Source: Avena insularis
Lineage: Eukaryota > Streptophyta > Magnoliopsida > Poales > Poaceae
Length of the DNA stretch: 64,000 nucleotides
Reading direction: 5' to 3'
Assembly: GCA_023614405.1 (NCBI GenBank)
Contig: CM042694.1
Coordinates: 479,357,392 to 479,421,391 of the forward strand
The notes under the pieces are model-generated. The model searched no databases. It saw only the letters and a list, made by a program, of their open reading frames with translations, and was not told where the DNA came from. Position numbers and translations under genes: made by a program. Position 1 is the first letter of the stretch; each line of letters starts with the position of its first letter. This document shows positions 52,733 to 64,000 of the stretch, one piece after another.

Positions 52733-55700
52733 ATGGGGAAGAAGAAAGGAGGTGCCGCGGCTGATCCCGCTGTTGCCACGGCTGTTATGAAGAAAAAGGG
52801 TGGCTCCGCCGCTGTGGGCACCAGCACCGCCGCCGCCGGGAAAAAGAAGGGCACGGGCACTCGCGTCACCAATGGTGCGTGGCACGCATCCGTGATAAAG
52901 TCTTCAGAGCTTCGTCTTCCGCGCCAGGACGGAGTTTTGTCTTCCGCAGTCGCGGACGCGCGTGTCCCTGGAAGTGAGGTAACCCCCTCTCCTCCTGTCG
53001 GCTTTCGGGTGATGTTCCTAGCATTCATCATCCGTGGTCTTTCGTTGCCCCTGCATCCTTTCTTCAGGGGCCTTCTCTGTTTTTATGGGCTCCAGCTCCA
53101 TCAGCTGTCCCCAAACTCCATCCTCCATGTAGCTTGCTACATTACTCTTTGCGAGTGCTGGCTCGGAATCGAGCCACATTTCGGTCTCTTCAAGCGCCTC
53201 TTCAAGTTGAAGTGCCAATCGGTGTCTGGCTCCGTAGTCTATGATGTAGGCGGCTGCGGTATCCATGTCGATTCCTCCGCCACATATTTCGACATCAAAC
53301 TCATGGCGTCCGTCCAAGGGTGGAGGGACAAGTGGTTCTACATTTGCGACCTGAAGGCCGACGGAGACCACTTCGGACTCGCGCCTTTCGATCCCGCGAC
53401 GCCATGCAAGAGGAGGCGTTCCTGGAAGAACGTAATTATGCCCGCGAGTCTGCGGAGACAGATGTGCCATACGAGCGCGTGTGCGACCTCGAGAGTCTCA
53501 TGGGAAAAGAGGAGGGAGGCTGCGCCCTCATTCGCACATGGCTGCGCCGACGTGTCCAGCCCCTGCAGGCCAGAGTCCACCCTATGTTCCAGTGGGCTGG
53601 CGCAGACGATGTCACTCGCGTGTCTGCCGATGGCATGTCCATGAGTGAGGTAGATAAAAGGGTGCGACTGGTCACCAAGTACACCGTCAAGGATGTGCTC
53701 CCCAGTGAACTAGACGTTCCTTTGTTCGATGCTGCTAACCCTCCTCCTGAGGTACAGTTGTGCTACGTAGTAGCTTTGTTTGTCGACTGCTTCTTTGCTA
53801 TTTCTTGACTTTGTGCTAAATTGTTTTCTGTATGCAGGATTGGGTGGTGTCACCAGATGCCCCTCTTCGAGGGGTTATCCCGCGTGAAGCCTTGGAAGAA
53901 GACGAGTCGGAGTCGACCGTCCCATCTGATGTGGAGGAGGAAGCCCCCGAGTCGAGTGGTCCGGACACTCGCAAGCGTTCACGCAGCAAGCATTCGGATG
54001 CGTCATATCCTTCGACTTCGGAAGGTGCAGGTGTTGGTGCAGAGTCACCGATACCTGCCATTCCTGTGACTGCCATGGCTCCATCCTCTCACAAGAAGAT
54101 GCGGCTGCCGAAGGAGTCGTCGTCAGAGTCGGGGGTCAAACCTTCGATTTTGACAAGTTTGATTGGTAAGTATACGGGTCTTCCTTTTGGTTCTTTTTTG
54201 GAGTTGCCTTTCCTTGATATTGGTTTTATTTTGCAGCCAGCAAGCGTCGTCATCTTCTGGCGACATACAATTTTTGAAAGAATCTGGAGTCACGACCTCC
54301 AAAGCCAAAAAAGTGGCTGAGCGCACTCCTTCTCCTCCATTGGCGGCCCACTCCGGCCATAATTCATCGAGTTCTCCGCACGATGTGGAGCACCAGATGG
54401 TTATTCGGACGACTGCGAATCCATCGACTTCGGAGTCTTTGGAGGATCATGTAAGTGTAGTATTTGTTTCCTCTATTTTTGCAGTCGAATGTATCATCTT
54501 CTATCATATTGCTTATCCTTTGTTGTTTTCTCCTGTCACAGCTTATTGTGAAGGAAGCCGCTCGCTTAGTGGAGCAAGTTCTTGTGATGGGTCGCCAGCA
54601 TGCAATGCTGGATACTCGCCATCGCGTAGTTGAAAGTAAGTGTCCTGCATCTTCTTCGTCCTCCTTGTGATATATCCAGCTGATAGCCTATCTTTGTTTG
54701 TTTCATAGCTGAGCATAATGCACTCCTCCGCGACACTGCTTCCCTTGAAAAGGAGCTTGCCGCAGCGGTAAAGAGTCGTGATGAGGCAATCGCAGCACGT
54801 GACGAGTCGCGGACACGCGAAGAGGATCTGCGCGCCTCCGTCATGGCTAGAGAGAAGTTGTTTGAGGAACAGCTTTTCTCGATTGCCAAGGCTCTCTCAG
54901 GTATTCCCCTGTCTGGATTTTCATTGTTTTTCTTCTTTCGAATTTGTCGTTGGTGCTGACCTTCATGCCCATGCTTGGGTTCTATATAGATACCAGCGAT
55001 TTGAGCTTTGACCCTCAAGCCCTCCGTCGTGACGATGCCTTGGCAGGTGGCCTTTCAGTAGTCGAGGATCGCAGTGCTGGCGTTCAAGGGACGCTCTCCA
55101 AAGCCAAGGGCATGCTTAGTCGCCTCCAGGAAGAGCTGGTGCCCAAGGCTGAGCTGATCGAGAATATGGACGAGCTGGTGGAGTCTCTTGCCGGGGCCGT
55201 CCCTGCAAGCTTCAAGAACTCGCTCCGTGCGGCAGGCGCTTCGATGTCACTTGCCATGGTTCAAACCCATGGAGTCGAATTTGATCCTGCGGCGGTCTCC
55301 AAGGCGATGCATGTCAGTGCTGATGGCCAGCAGGTAGTCTTTGCTCCCTTCGCAACTGCTTGTGGCAAGTACGGCCCGTAGCTGATCAATACAGTTGCGA
55401 AGTACTCCGAGGAGCTTCAGCGCACCAAGAAAGCTGCGAAGGCTGCGATGTCAGGGGCCGGCGGGAAGTCTATGGCATCTGATACTGCCACAGACTCGAT
55501 GAGGCCCCCAAAGCCGAAGTGAAAGTCGAAGAAGCCAATCACTCCTCAGTAGTCGCATCTTGTAATAGTTAAATAGCTTGTGTCTTTTATCAAGAACATG
55601 CCTGTTGGCGAGTGTATCTGCTGATACTTTTATTAATCTTGAATGCACTCGAATCTTTTGTCTATGCCTCACCTTAGTCCTCTTATTGTCCCTTGCTTGA

Positions 55701-56548
55701 TTTGTGATAGGGCACGCCGAGTGACCCCTTAAGGGAGCCTCAGGATTCACCGCCCCTTGATGACACTTTGGCACCTCTACGCTCAAGGGTGGATGAGCTT
55801 TCTTTGCTCTCGCGACTGCGTGATCGCGTGAAGCAGTTGGAGCGTGAACTGCCCGTGCTCCGTGGAAATGCGGACGTATGGAAGTCGAAGGCGGAGAAGG
55901 CCGCCGCCCGAGAACAGTATCTGCTAGGGGAGGTGACGCAGCTAGGCGACCAATTCAAATGTTAGTCTTCTTCCTTCCTGTCATTTCTATGTAGTCACTC
56001 GCAGTGGTTCGTTGTCCTTATATTTTGCCTTTTCTTGGTATAGTTGTCAGCGCACGCCATCCGCAGGATGAGAAGGATAGGATTGCCATTCGCATGAATG
56101 ACCTCACCCAAGAGCAGCTTTAGGCGAGTGGATACTTCTAGGTAGATCATGATCGCGCAATTGCATTGGCGACCCCGCAGGATCGTGCGTCACGAGTGCT
56201 TCACTTATTGAAGAAGTCGCAATCATGCTTGAAGAATATTTACCAGACGATATTTCCATTGGACGTCGTTCCCTCGAGCCTGTTGGCCCTTCTCGCTAAA
56301 TTCCAGGACTTGAGTGCGGTCCGCGAGTGTGTACGGCAACAGTTAGTGGCTGGTACCAAAGCTGCCTGTCACTAGTGCGACTGCACATGCCTGATGTGGA
56401 CGTTGTAGCAATTGCGGCCGGACCCCTAGCGCCGCCAGCGGGTTCGACTTGGAACATGGTTCCTCACTACCAGGCGGTGGATCGCCCAGCGGAGGAGATG
56501 GTCGACTTCTTTGAGGAGCAGACCAATGTTCCTTTGTTGCAACAATAG
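52733..56548 (+). pseudogene. Second Tat extra gene (Transposase_28-like), antisense to pol
   Basis: Start ATG 52733 (M-G-K-K-K-G-G-A-A-A), a Lys/Ala-rich N-terminus. The domain follows: V-G-F-R-V-M-F-L-A-F-I-I-R-G-L-S-L-P, then L-Y-I-T-L-C-E-C-W-L-G-I-E-P type text at ~53010-53200, equivalent to 30760-30900 in the first element. Splice-like edges give exons 52733-53751, 53838-54165, 54237-54450, 54542-54635, 54709-54900 and 54990-55522; further coding-like blocks 55711-55960 and 56044-56548 are coiled-coil-rich (R-D-R-V-K-Q-L-E-R-E-L). A frameshift near 53400 and stops near 55380 and 56122 disable it. Role unknown. Confidence 0.75.
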
Positions 56549-56999
56549 TTTAGTTTGTATCCTGCACATAGTTGCACCAGTGTTGTAAAGTTCATAGATA
56601 TGCTGTTTATAATTAGTTAATATTGATGTATATAGAAGGCTTGTTAGCGTGTATATTTTGCGAGTGCGTTGCACTATGCGACTCCTTTTCGTTATCCTGG
56701 CTTTGTGTTTATCTCAGTCCCTTGTCAACCTGTCAGGTGTGTTGCAACTGGGTTGATGTTTGTCAAGGGTTTCGATTGGTGCGCCAGCTACTCAGGATAT
56801 CGTGTTAGTTCATAGAACAGATGTGTGTAGGGTGGCGCAGCCCCCGAGTGTATAATTTGCAAAAAAATTAAAGAAAAACACAGAGTTCCGAGGCACTTAG
56901 CTTTATTTATTCGCGGGATAGTACGAGGTACAATGTGTGGCTAAGTAGCCTTGGCTGAGTAGCCTTATTTGCAATGTAAAAGTAAAAGCGACTAAGGAT
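56549..56999. other. Convergent 3' region; part of the inverted pol arm
   Basis: No gene. 56690-56860 is the reverse complement of 63830-64000 (GGGGCTGCGCCACCC, 'GATATCCTGAGTAGCTG'). Confidence 0.6.
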
Positions 57000-57930
57000 A
57001 GAAGCGTCACAGCTGCGCGACGTTCCAAGGGTTGCAGTATGCGACTCCTGTCTATAAATCTAGAAGGCGATAGGCGCCACCTGGGATTAATTATGTAATC
57101 ATGTATGGTCCCTCCCAGGGGACTCGAGCTTGAGATGCCCTTGCTGCTTCAGTCGCGGGACCAGGTCGCCTTCAACGAAGGACCTGGGGCGTAGCCTCCT
57201 GCTATGGTAGTTGTGCAAGTTATGCTGGTAGATCGTTGATCTTACCGCAGAGATTTCCCTTGCCTCGTCAAGGAGGTCGACGGAGGCTTCGAGTGCAAGA
57301 GTTGACTCCTCCTCGTTGTAAGCGACCTCGCGCGGTGCTTTGTATCGTACTTCGGCGGGTAGCACCGCTTCAGCCCCGTGCACCATGAAGAACGGGGTGT
57401 ACTCTGTAGTGCTGTTTGGAGTTGTGCGTAGGCTCCAGAGTACTGATTGTAGTTCATCTGGCCAGCAGCCCGCGGCCTGTTCGAGTGTCCAGAGGAGTCG
57501 CTTCTTGATGCCACCGCAAATGAGCCTGTTAGCTTTTTCGACCTGACCGTTGGTCTGTGGATGTGCCACGGAGGCATAGCTGACGTTGATTCCCAGATTC
57601 TCATAGAATTCTTGGAACTCCTTGGATGTGAAGTCCGTCCAATTGTCCATGATGATGATGTGTGGTACTCCGAAGCGGTAGACGATGGACTCGAAGAACT
57701 TGACTGCGTTGTGTCCTAATTGATTGGTCACTGGTATGGCCTCTATCCACTTGGTGAATTTGTCGACTATGACCAGGAGGTAGACGTAGCCTCCTCGTGA
57801 GGACTTTGGGAGCTTGCCGACCATGTCAAGTCCCCATTGCGCGAAGCGCCAGGCCAATGGAATCGGCCAGAGCTCTGCGCCAGGTGCGTGCGGCTTGTCC
57901 ACGAATCGCTGGCACGCGTTGCATTTCTAG
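57000..57930 (-). pseudogene. Tat integrase, second element (minus)
   Basis: The ORF 57902-57099 starts inside integrase and includes W-G-L-D-M-V-G (first Asp), I-I-M-D-N-W-T-D-F (second Asp kept, but surrounding residues altered from the usual T-D-N-G-T-N-F) and N-G-Q-V-E-K-A-N (Glu). The C-terminal part has Y-H-S-R-R-L-R-P-R-S-F-V-E-G-D. A TAG at 57927-57929 separates it from the zinc-finger part; the plus-strand sister has CAA there. Further stops lie at its C-terminus near 57096-57050. Confidence 0.87.
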
Positions 57931-60237
57931 ACGATGTCCTTGGCATCGCGCATGGCCGTAGGCCAGTAGAATCCGGCTCGTAGAGCTTTGGCTACGAGGG
58001 CGCGACTGCCGGCGTGGTGCCCACAGGTCCCCTCATGGATGTCAAGGAGAACGGCTCCTCCATTGGTCATGGAGACGCATTGTTGGAGCACTCCTATAAT
58101 GCTACGCTTGTAGAGTTTGCTATTGATAACAGCGAATGCCTTGGATCGCCGTGCGATGTGCCGTGCGTCAGTCGGGTCGTCCGGTAGCCTCTTGCTGAGA
58201 AGGTACGTGATGTACGATTGAGTCCAGGATGGCTCGATCATCATGACGCTCATTGGCCCTTCGAGTCCTGTGTCCAGCTCCAGGTCGTCGAGTGTCATTG
58301 GCTCATTGGGGGCGCAGCCCCCGAGTCCGTTGTTGCGCTTGTTTTCTTCTCTGCGGCCTTTGGCTTGATGGAGCGTTCGCAGATGCGCTCAAGAAATACC
58401 CCAGGTGGTATGGGGGCGCAGGTAGAGCCTATGTTGGCGAATGTGTCCGCCTCTTCATTGCTTTCGTGACCTATGTATCGTAGCTCGCAGCCGTCGAAGT
58501 CCCCCTCGAGTGTGTCGTAGAGGTCACGGTAGGCGATCATGTTGTCGTTCAGTGCGTCGCACTCGTGCATTATCTGGTTGACGACCAACTTGGAGTCGCC
58601 ATATATTATGAGCCTTCTGGCGCCGCAGGCTTTCGCCATCCTCATCCCATGTAGCAGGGCCTCGTATTCGGCTTCGTTGTTGGAGGCGGTGAACTGCATT
58701 CGCAGAATATATTTCAGCTTGTCTCCCTGGGGTGATGTCAGTATGACACCTGCACCAGCTCCGTCCTTCCGCTTGGACCCATCGAAGTGGATTGTCCAGA
58801 GGTAGGACGTATCTGGTTTTTCAGGGAGCTGGTTCTCCATCCAGTGCACGAGAAAGTCAGGGAGAACTTGCGACTTGATTGCGTCGCGTTTTTCGTATGT
58901 GATATCTCGTGGAGACAGTTCGATTCCCCAGAGTGCGACTCGTCCAGTGGCATCGGGATTGTTGAGGATTACCCAAGCGGGGCGTCGTTGACTACCATGA
59001 TTGGGTGTTCTTGGAAGTAGTGGCGCAGTCGTCGGGCCATCATGAAGACGCCGTATGCCAGTTTCTAGTAGTGCAGGTACCGCTATTTTGTTGGCGTAAG
59101 TACCTCGTTGAGGTAGTAGACTGGGCGTTGTACCCCGTGGACCTTGTTTTCTTCGGCTTGTTCGACTACGAGCACTGTGCTGACCACCTGGTTGGTGGCG
59201 GAGATGTATAGCAACAATGGTTCCCTTTTGTGTGGGGTTACTAGTACTGGCGAGGTGGATAGCAGGCGCTTGAGGTCTTCGAATGCTTCATGCGCCTCAT
59301 TGGTCCACTCGAACTTGTCAGCTTTACGGAGGAGTTGGTAGAAGGGCAGTGCCTTTTCACCCATCCGACTGATGAATCGACTGAGAGCGGCGATTCGCCC
59401 AGCCAGCTGCTGGACGCCTCTTATGTTTTTCGGCTTCTCCATGGCCAGTATGGCTTTTATTTTCTTTAGGTTCGCTTCGATCCCTCTCGCGGAGATAAGA
59501 TACCCGAGTAGTTGCCCAGATGGTACGCTGAAGGCGCACTTGTCCGGATTGAGCTTGATCCGGTAGCAGTCGAGGTTGGCGAAGGTTTCGCGCAAATCGT
59601 CGATTAGTCAGGCTTCCTCTTTGGTCTTGATTACTATGTCGTCGACATAGACTTGAATGTTGCGACCGAGTTGGTTCTTGAGGAAAGCCTGCATGCACCA
59701 CTGGTAGGTGGCTCATGCGTTCTTTAGCCCGAAGGGCATTGTGTTGTAGCAAAACACACCAAAAGGCGTTGTAAACGCTGTTTTTTCTTGATCTTCCTCC
59801 TTCATTCGAATCTGGTTATATCCTGAGTAGGCGTCGAGGAAGCAGAGGCGCTCGCATCCTGCGGTGGAGTCGATGATCTGGTCGATTCGCGGTAGCGGGA
59901 AGTGGTCCTTTGGATAGTGTTTATTCAAAGAGGTGAAGTCCACGCACATCCGCAGGATATCCGTGTCCTTTTTTGGTACTAGCACCATGTTGGCGAGCCA
60001 AGTGCTTTCCTTGATCTCGCGTATGAATTTGGCGTCGAGGAGTCTGTTGATCTCCATTCCGACTGCCTTTGCTCTTGGTTCAGATAGTCGCCGAATTGTT
60101 TGCTTGACTGGCCTTGCGTCTGGGTTGACGTTGAGTGCGTGCTCGGCGAATTCCCTGGGAACTCCTGGCATGTCCGCTGGACACCAGGCAAAGATTTCCC
60201 AGTGCTCATGGAGGAATTTGACGAGCGTGAGTCCCTA
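57927..60237 (-). pseudogene. Tat RT and RNase H, second element (minus)
   Basis: From right: TAG at 60235-60237, M-P-G-V-P-R-E-F-A-E-H at 60171, L-P-R-I-D-Q-I-I-D-S-T, F-L-D-A-Y-S-G-Y-N-Q, Y-V-D-D catalytic motif (V-Y-V-D-D-I-V-I-K, near 59650), then R-P-V-Y-Y-L-N-E-V-L; RNase H with H-F-D-G-S-K-R-K-D-G-A-G-A-G, N-E-A-E-Y-E-A-L-L and Y-G-D-S-K-L-V-V (58800-58580). The integrase N-terminal zinc region (T-C-G-H-H-A-G-S-R) is near 58030. Stops: TGA near 59713 and 59607, TAG at 59083-59085 and 59065-59067. Gag and protease are absent: the element ends at the 60238 junction. Confidence 0.9.
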
Positions 60238-60238
60238 T

Positions 60239-61570
60239 CACAGCTGTCGACAGGGAATTCAATAGAATTTCCCAGTCCTTTGGCATGCAGGAAGAACTCG
60301 CAAGATTGAAGGAGTCAACAGACAACAGTCTGCCTCCCCTGAGCCAGCCAAGTTCACCCGACCTGTCCTTCGACTCGTCGGTGCACACGAAGAAAGTTCA
60401 GGTCCACCCATCGGACTTGGCCAAGACGGCCCTCATCGCCAACAACTTGAGTCCTGCATAGGAACTCGTGCTCATCGAATTCCTCTGTGAGCACTGGGAA
60501 ATCATTGCCTGGTGTCCAGCGGACATGCCAGGGCTCCCCAGGGAATTCGCCGAGCACGCACTCAATGTCAACCCAGACGCAAGGCTAGCCAAACAAACAA
60601 TTCGGAGACTATCTGAACCAAGAGCAAAATCGGTCGAAATGGAGATCAACGGACTCCTCCACGCCAAATTTATACGCGAGATCAAGGAAAGTACCTGGCT
60701 CGCCAACACGGTGCTAGTACCCAAAAAGGACACGGATATCCTACGGATGTGCATGGATTTCACCTCCCTGAATAAGCACTGCCCAAAGGATCACTTCCCG
60801 CTGCCGCGAATCGACCAGATCATCGACTCCACCGCGGGATGTGAGCGTCTCTGCTTCCTCGACGCCTACTTAGGCTATAATCAGATTCGATTGAAGGAGG
60901 AAGATCAAGAGAAAACAGCGTTTACAACGCCTTTTGGTGTGTTCTGCTACAACACAATGCCCTTTGGGCTAAAAAAAGCAGGAGCCACCTATCAGCGGTG
61001 CATGCAGGCTTGCCTCAAGAACCAACTTGGTAGCAACATCCAAGTCTATGTTGACAACATCGTAATCAAAACCAAAGAGGAAGCCTCGCTAATCGACGAT
61101 TTACGCAAAACCTTCGCCAACCTCGACCGCTACCGGATCAAGCTCAATCCGGACAAATGCGCCTTCGGTGTACCATCTGGGCAACTACTCGGGTGTCTCA
61201 TCTCCGCAAGTGGGATCGAGGCAAACTCAAAGAAAATAAAAGCCATACTGGCCATGGAGAAGCCGAAAAACGTAAGAGGAGTCCAGTAGCTGGCTGGGCG
61301 AATTGTGGCACTTAGTCGATTCATCAGTCGAATGGGCGAAAAGGCACTGCCCTTCTACCAAGTTCTCCACAAAACTGATAAGTTCGAGTGGACCAATGAG
61401 GCGCAGGAAGCATTCGAAGACCTCAAGCGTCTACTATCTACCTCACTAGTACTGGTGACCCCACGCGAAAGAGAACCATTGCTGCTATACATCTCCGCCA
61501 CCAACCAGGTGGTCAGCACGGTGCTCGTGGTGTAACGAGCCGAGGAAAAGAAGGTCCACAGGGTGCAGCG
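60239..61570 (+). pseudogene. Tat protease/RT linker and RT, plus strand
   Basis: A linker frame from 60243 (V-D-R-E-F-N-R-I-S-Q-S-F-G ... V-Q-V-H-P-S-D-L-A-K-T) runs to TAG 60459-60461, then RT. RT signatures match the minus-strand sister, but the catalytic motif is Y-V-D-N (GAC-AAC at ~61052) instead of Y-V-D-D, which should abolish polymerase activity. TAG at 61287-61289 replaces a Gln codon that is CAG in the sister copy; a TAA follows at 61533-61535. Gag and the protease core are not here; the likely gag is at 49374-50940. Confidence 0.9.
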
Positions 61571-62440
61571 CCCAGTCTACTACCTCAGCGAGGTGCTCAC
61601 GCCAACAAAACAGCGGTACCCGCACTACCAGAAGCTGGCATACGGGGTCTTCATGACAGCCAGGAGACTGCACCACTACTTCCAGAAGCACCTAATCGTG
61701 GTGGTCAACGACGCCCCGCTTGGGCACATCCTCAACAATCCCGACGCCACCAGACAAGTCACGCTTTGGGGAATCGAATTGTCACCACGAGACATCACAT
61801 ATAAAAAGTGTGATGCGATAAAGTCGCAAGTACTCCCTGACTTCCTCGTGCACTGGATGGAGAATCAGCTCCCCGAAAAACCAGACATGTCTTACCTCTG
61901 GACAATGCACTTCGACGGATCCAAGCGAAAGGACGGAGCTGGCGCAGGTGTCATACTGACATCACCCCAAGGAGACAAGCTGAAATACATTCTGCGAATG
62001 CAGTTCACCGTCTCACACAACGAAGCGGAATACGAGGCCCTGTTGCACGGGATGCGTATGGCAAAACCCTGCGGCGCCAAGAGGCTCATCATCTACGGCG
62101 ACTCCAAGCTGGTCGTCAACCAAAAATGCACGAGTGCGATGCGCTGAATGACAATATGATCACCTACTGTGACCTCTACGACACACTCAAAGGGGACTTC
62201 GATGGCTGTGAGCTGTGGCACGAAGCAACGAAGCGGGCCTTTTCGCCAACATTGGCTCCACCTGCGCCCCATACCACCTGGGGTATTTCTCGAGCGTATC
62301 TGCGAACGCTCCATCAAGCCAAAGGCCACAGAGAAAAAAGCAAGTGCAACAATGGACTCGGGGGCTACGCCGCCCAATGAGCCAATGGCACTCGATGACC
62401 TAGAGCTCGACACAGGACTCGAGGGACCAATGGGAGTCAT
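61563..62440 (+). pseudogene. Tat RNase H, plus strand
   Basis: Starts R-P-V-Y-Y-L-S-E-V-L, with RNase H core H-F-D-G-S-K-R-K-D-G-A-G-A-G (61909-61950), N-E-A-E-Y-E-A-L-L and Y-G-D-S-K-L-V-V-N-Q. A frameshift at ~62122 ends the ORF after K-C-T-S-A; the sister copy reads V-V-N-Q-I-M-H-E-C. Downstream fragments in other frames (62169-62440) carry the rest. It degrades the RNA strand of the RNA-DNA hybrid. Confidence 0.85.
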
Positions 62441-63769
62441 GATGATTGAGCCATCTTGGACTCAACCCTACATCACATATCTTCTCAGCAAGAGGCTACC
62501 GGATGACCCAACTGACGCACGACACATCGCGCGGCGATCAAAGGCATTCGTCGTCATTAATGGTGAACTATACAAGCACAGTATCACAGGAGTACTCCAA
62601 CGGTGCATCTCCAATGCGGACGGAAGGGCCATCCTCCTCGACATTCATGAAGGGACTTGTGGGCACCACGCGACAGTCACGCCCTCATCGCCAAAGCTCT
62701 ACGAGCTAGATTCTACTGGCCCATGGCCATGCGCGATGCCAAGGACATCGTCCAAAAATGCAACGCTTGCTAGCAATTTGCGGACAAAACGCATGCACCT
62801 GGCGTGGAACTCCGGCCAATACCACTAGCTTGGCCCTTCGCGCAATGGGGACTCGACATGATCGGCAAGCTTCCAAAGTCCTCACGAGGAGGCTACATCT
62901 ACCTCTTGGTCGCAGTCGACAAATTCACCAAGTGGATAGAGGCCATGCCGGTGACAAACCAATCAGGAGCCAGTGTAGTCAAGTTCTTCGAGTCCATTGT
63001 CTATCGCTTCGGGGTGCCACACAACATCATCACGGACAATGGAACGAACTTCACCTCTAAGGAGTTCCAGGGTTTCTGCGAAAACCTGGGAATCAATGTA
63101 AGCTATGCCTTCGTAGCTCATCCACAGACTAACGGTCAAGTCGAAAAGGCCAACGGGCTCGTCTGCGGCGGAATCATGAAGCGACTACTTAGGCCACTCG
63201 AACAAGCCACAGGATGCTGGCCAGACGAGCTGCAATCCGTACTCTAGAGCCTACGCACAACCCAAAACAGTGCCACGGGTTACACCCCATTCTTCATGGT
63301 GCATGGTGCTAAAGCAATGCTACCCGCAGAGGTACGCTACAAAGCCCCGCGAGTAGTCGCTTACAGCAAGCAGGAGTCAACCCTTGCACTCGAAGACTCC
63401 GTCGACCTCCTTGACGAGGCACGGGAAATCACCACAGAAAGATCGATGATCTACCAGCAGAACCTGCGCAACTACCACAGCAGAAGGCTACGCCCCAGAT
63501 CCTTCGTTGAAGGAGACCTGGTCCTGCGACTGAAACAGCAAGGGCACCTCAAGCTCGAGTCCCCCTGGGAGGGACCATATGTGGTTACAGAAGTAATCCC
63601 AGGTGGCGCCTATCGCCTTAAAGATTTCGCGACAGGAGTCGCATACTCCAACCCCTGGAACGTCGTGCAGCTGCGACGCTTCTACCCTTACTCGTTTTTT
63701 ATTTTTCTTTTTATTACAAATAAGGCTATTCAACCAGGCTACTTAGCCACACATTGTACCTCGTACTAA
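62441..63769 (+). pseudogene. Tat integrase, plus strand
   Basis: The zinc-finger part G-T-C-G-H-H-A is followed by a frameshift near 62672. The core frame 62804-63247 holds W-G-L-D-M-I-G, I-T-D-N-G-T-N-F and N-G-Q-V-E-K-A-N, so all three catalytic acidic residues (D, D, E) are present. TAG at 63245-63247 cuts it; the frame resumes to the natural-looking end at 63769, with Y-H-S-R-R-L-R-P-R-S-F-V-E-G-D-L and a final P-W-N-V-V-Q-L-R-R-F-Y-P. Confidence 0.88.
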
Positions 63770-64000
63770 TTCTGTGAATAAATAAAGCTAAGTGCCCCAA
63801 ACTCTGAGTTTTCTATTATTTTGCCATCTACCTACTCAGGGGCTGCGCCACCCTTGACACATCTGTTCTATGAACCAATCACGATATCCTGAGTAGCTGA
63901 CGCAATAATCGAACACTTGACAAACACCAACCTAGCTACAACGCACCTGGCAGGTTGGCAAGGTGCTGAGATAAACACAAGTCAGGCTAACGAAAAGGAA
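63770..64000. other. 3' region of the plus-strand Tat element, runs off the window
   Basis: No gene. The sequence is the inverted counterpart of 56690-56925, so an antisense extra gene on the minus strand and a 3' LTR would be expected beyond 64000. Confidence 0.6.

Overview
This is a plant nuclear window from a large, transposon-filled grass genome. The repeat families (Athila-like and Tat-like Gypsy elements, a Copia element with a GGAGATATGCCC-type LTR, CACTA elements starting CACTACAAGAAA, a Tourist-type MITE) point to Pooideae, probably Triticeae or a close relative. That is inference from family style; I could run no search. I found no intact host gene, rRNA, tRNA or CRISPR. Every coding segment I could place belongs to a transposable element or is an exon-like piece carried inside one.

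Layout. 1-2436: 5' part of a minus-strand Athila-like element (partial LTR, primer site, gag, protease) running off the left edge. 2437-9622: a 0.45-kb fragment of an unclassified repeat, then a structure with ~850-bp inverted arms (2884-3731 and 8766-9622). Between the arms lie the 3' half of a CACTA-like element (to 7463) and a 118-bp hairpin MITE at 7711-7828. 10028-16499: a complete but pol-less Athila-like element, with two LTRs, primer site, purine tract and GCATG target duplication. 16500-29660: the same unclassified repeat family resumes, here with a seven-copy ~370-bp tandem array, a ~500-bp duplication, a 260-bp Tourist-like MITE, a complete 4,983-bp CACTA element with exon-like cargo (22337-27319), and a truncated CACTA 3' end (28880-29584).

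29661-39184: a Tat-lineage Gypsy element on the minus strand. It has a 3' LTR, an intron-containing extra gene on the opposite strand (30599-34182), and pol/protease/partial gag; the 5' end is lost. 39185-42895: tandemly repeated non-coding DNA ending in a CACTA terminus. 42896-49373: a decayed Copia element (gag, eroded interior, 3' LTR) abutting a second Copia LTR in the opposite orientation. 49374-64000: a rearranged Tat complex. A plus-strand gag is interrupted by a minus-strand element (3' LTR, opposite-strand gene 52733-56548, integrase to RT). That element then meets, head to head at about 60238, a plus-strand RT-RNase H-integrase segment.

How the parts work together. The Gypsy and Copia genes specify capsid, protease, reverse transcriptase, RNase H and integrase for copy-and-paste transposition, but nearly all carry stops or frameshifts. 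The most informative points are the matched empty and filled sites that prove individual insertions, the repeated CAG-to-TAG nonsense changes (a signature of cytosine-methylation decay), the near-palindrome of two pol copies, the duplicated primer-binding leader, and an unclassified repeat family that forms inverted arms in one place and a tandem array in another.
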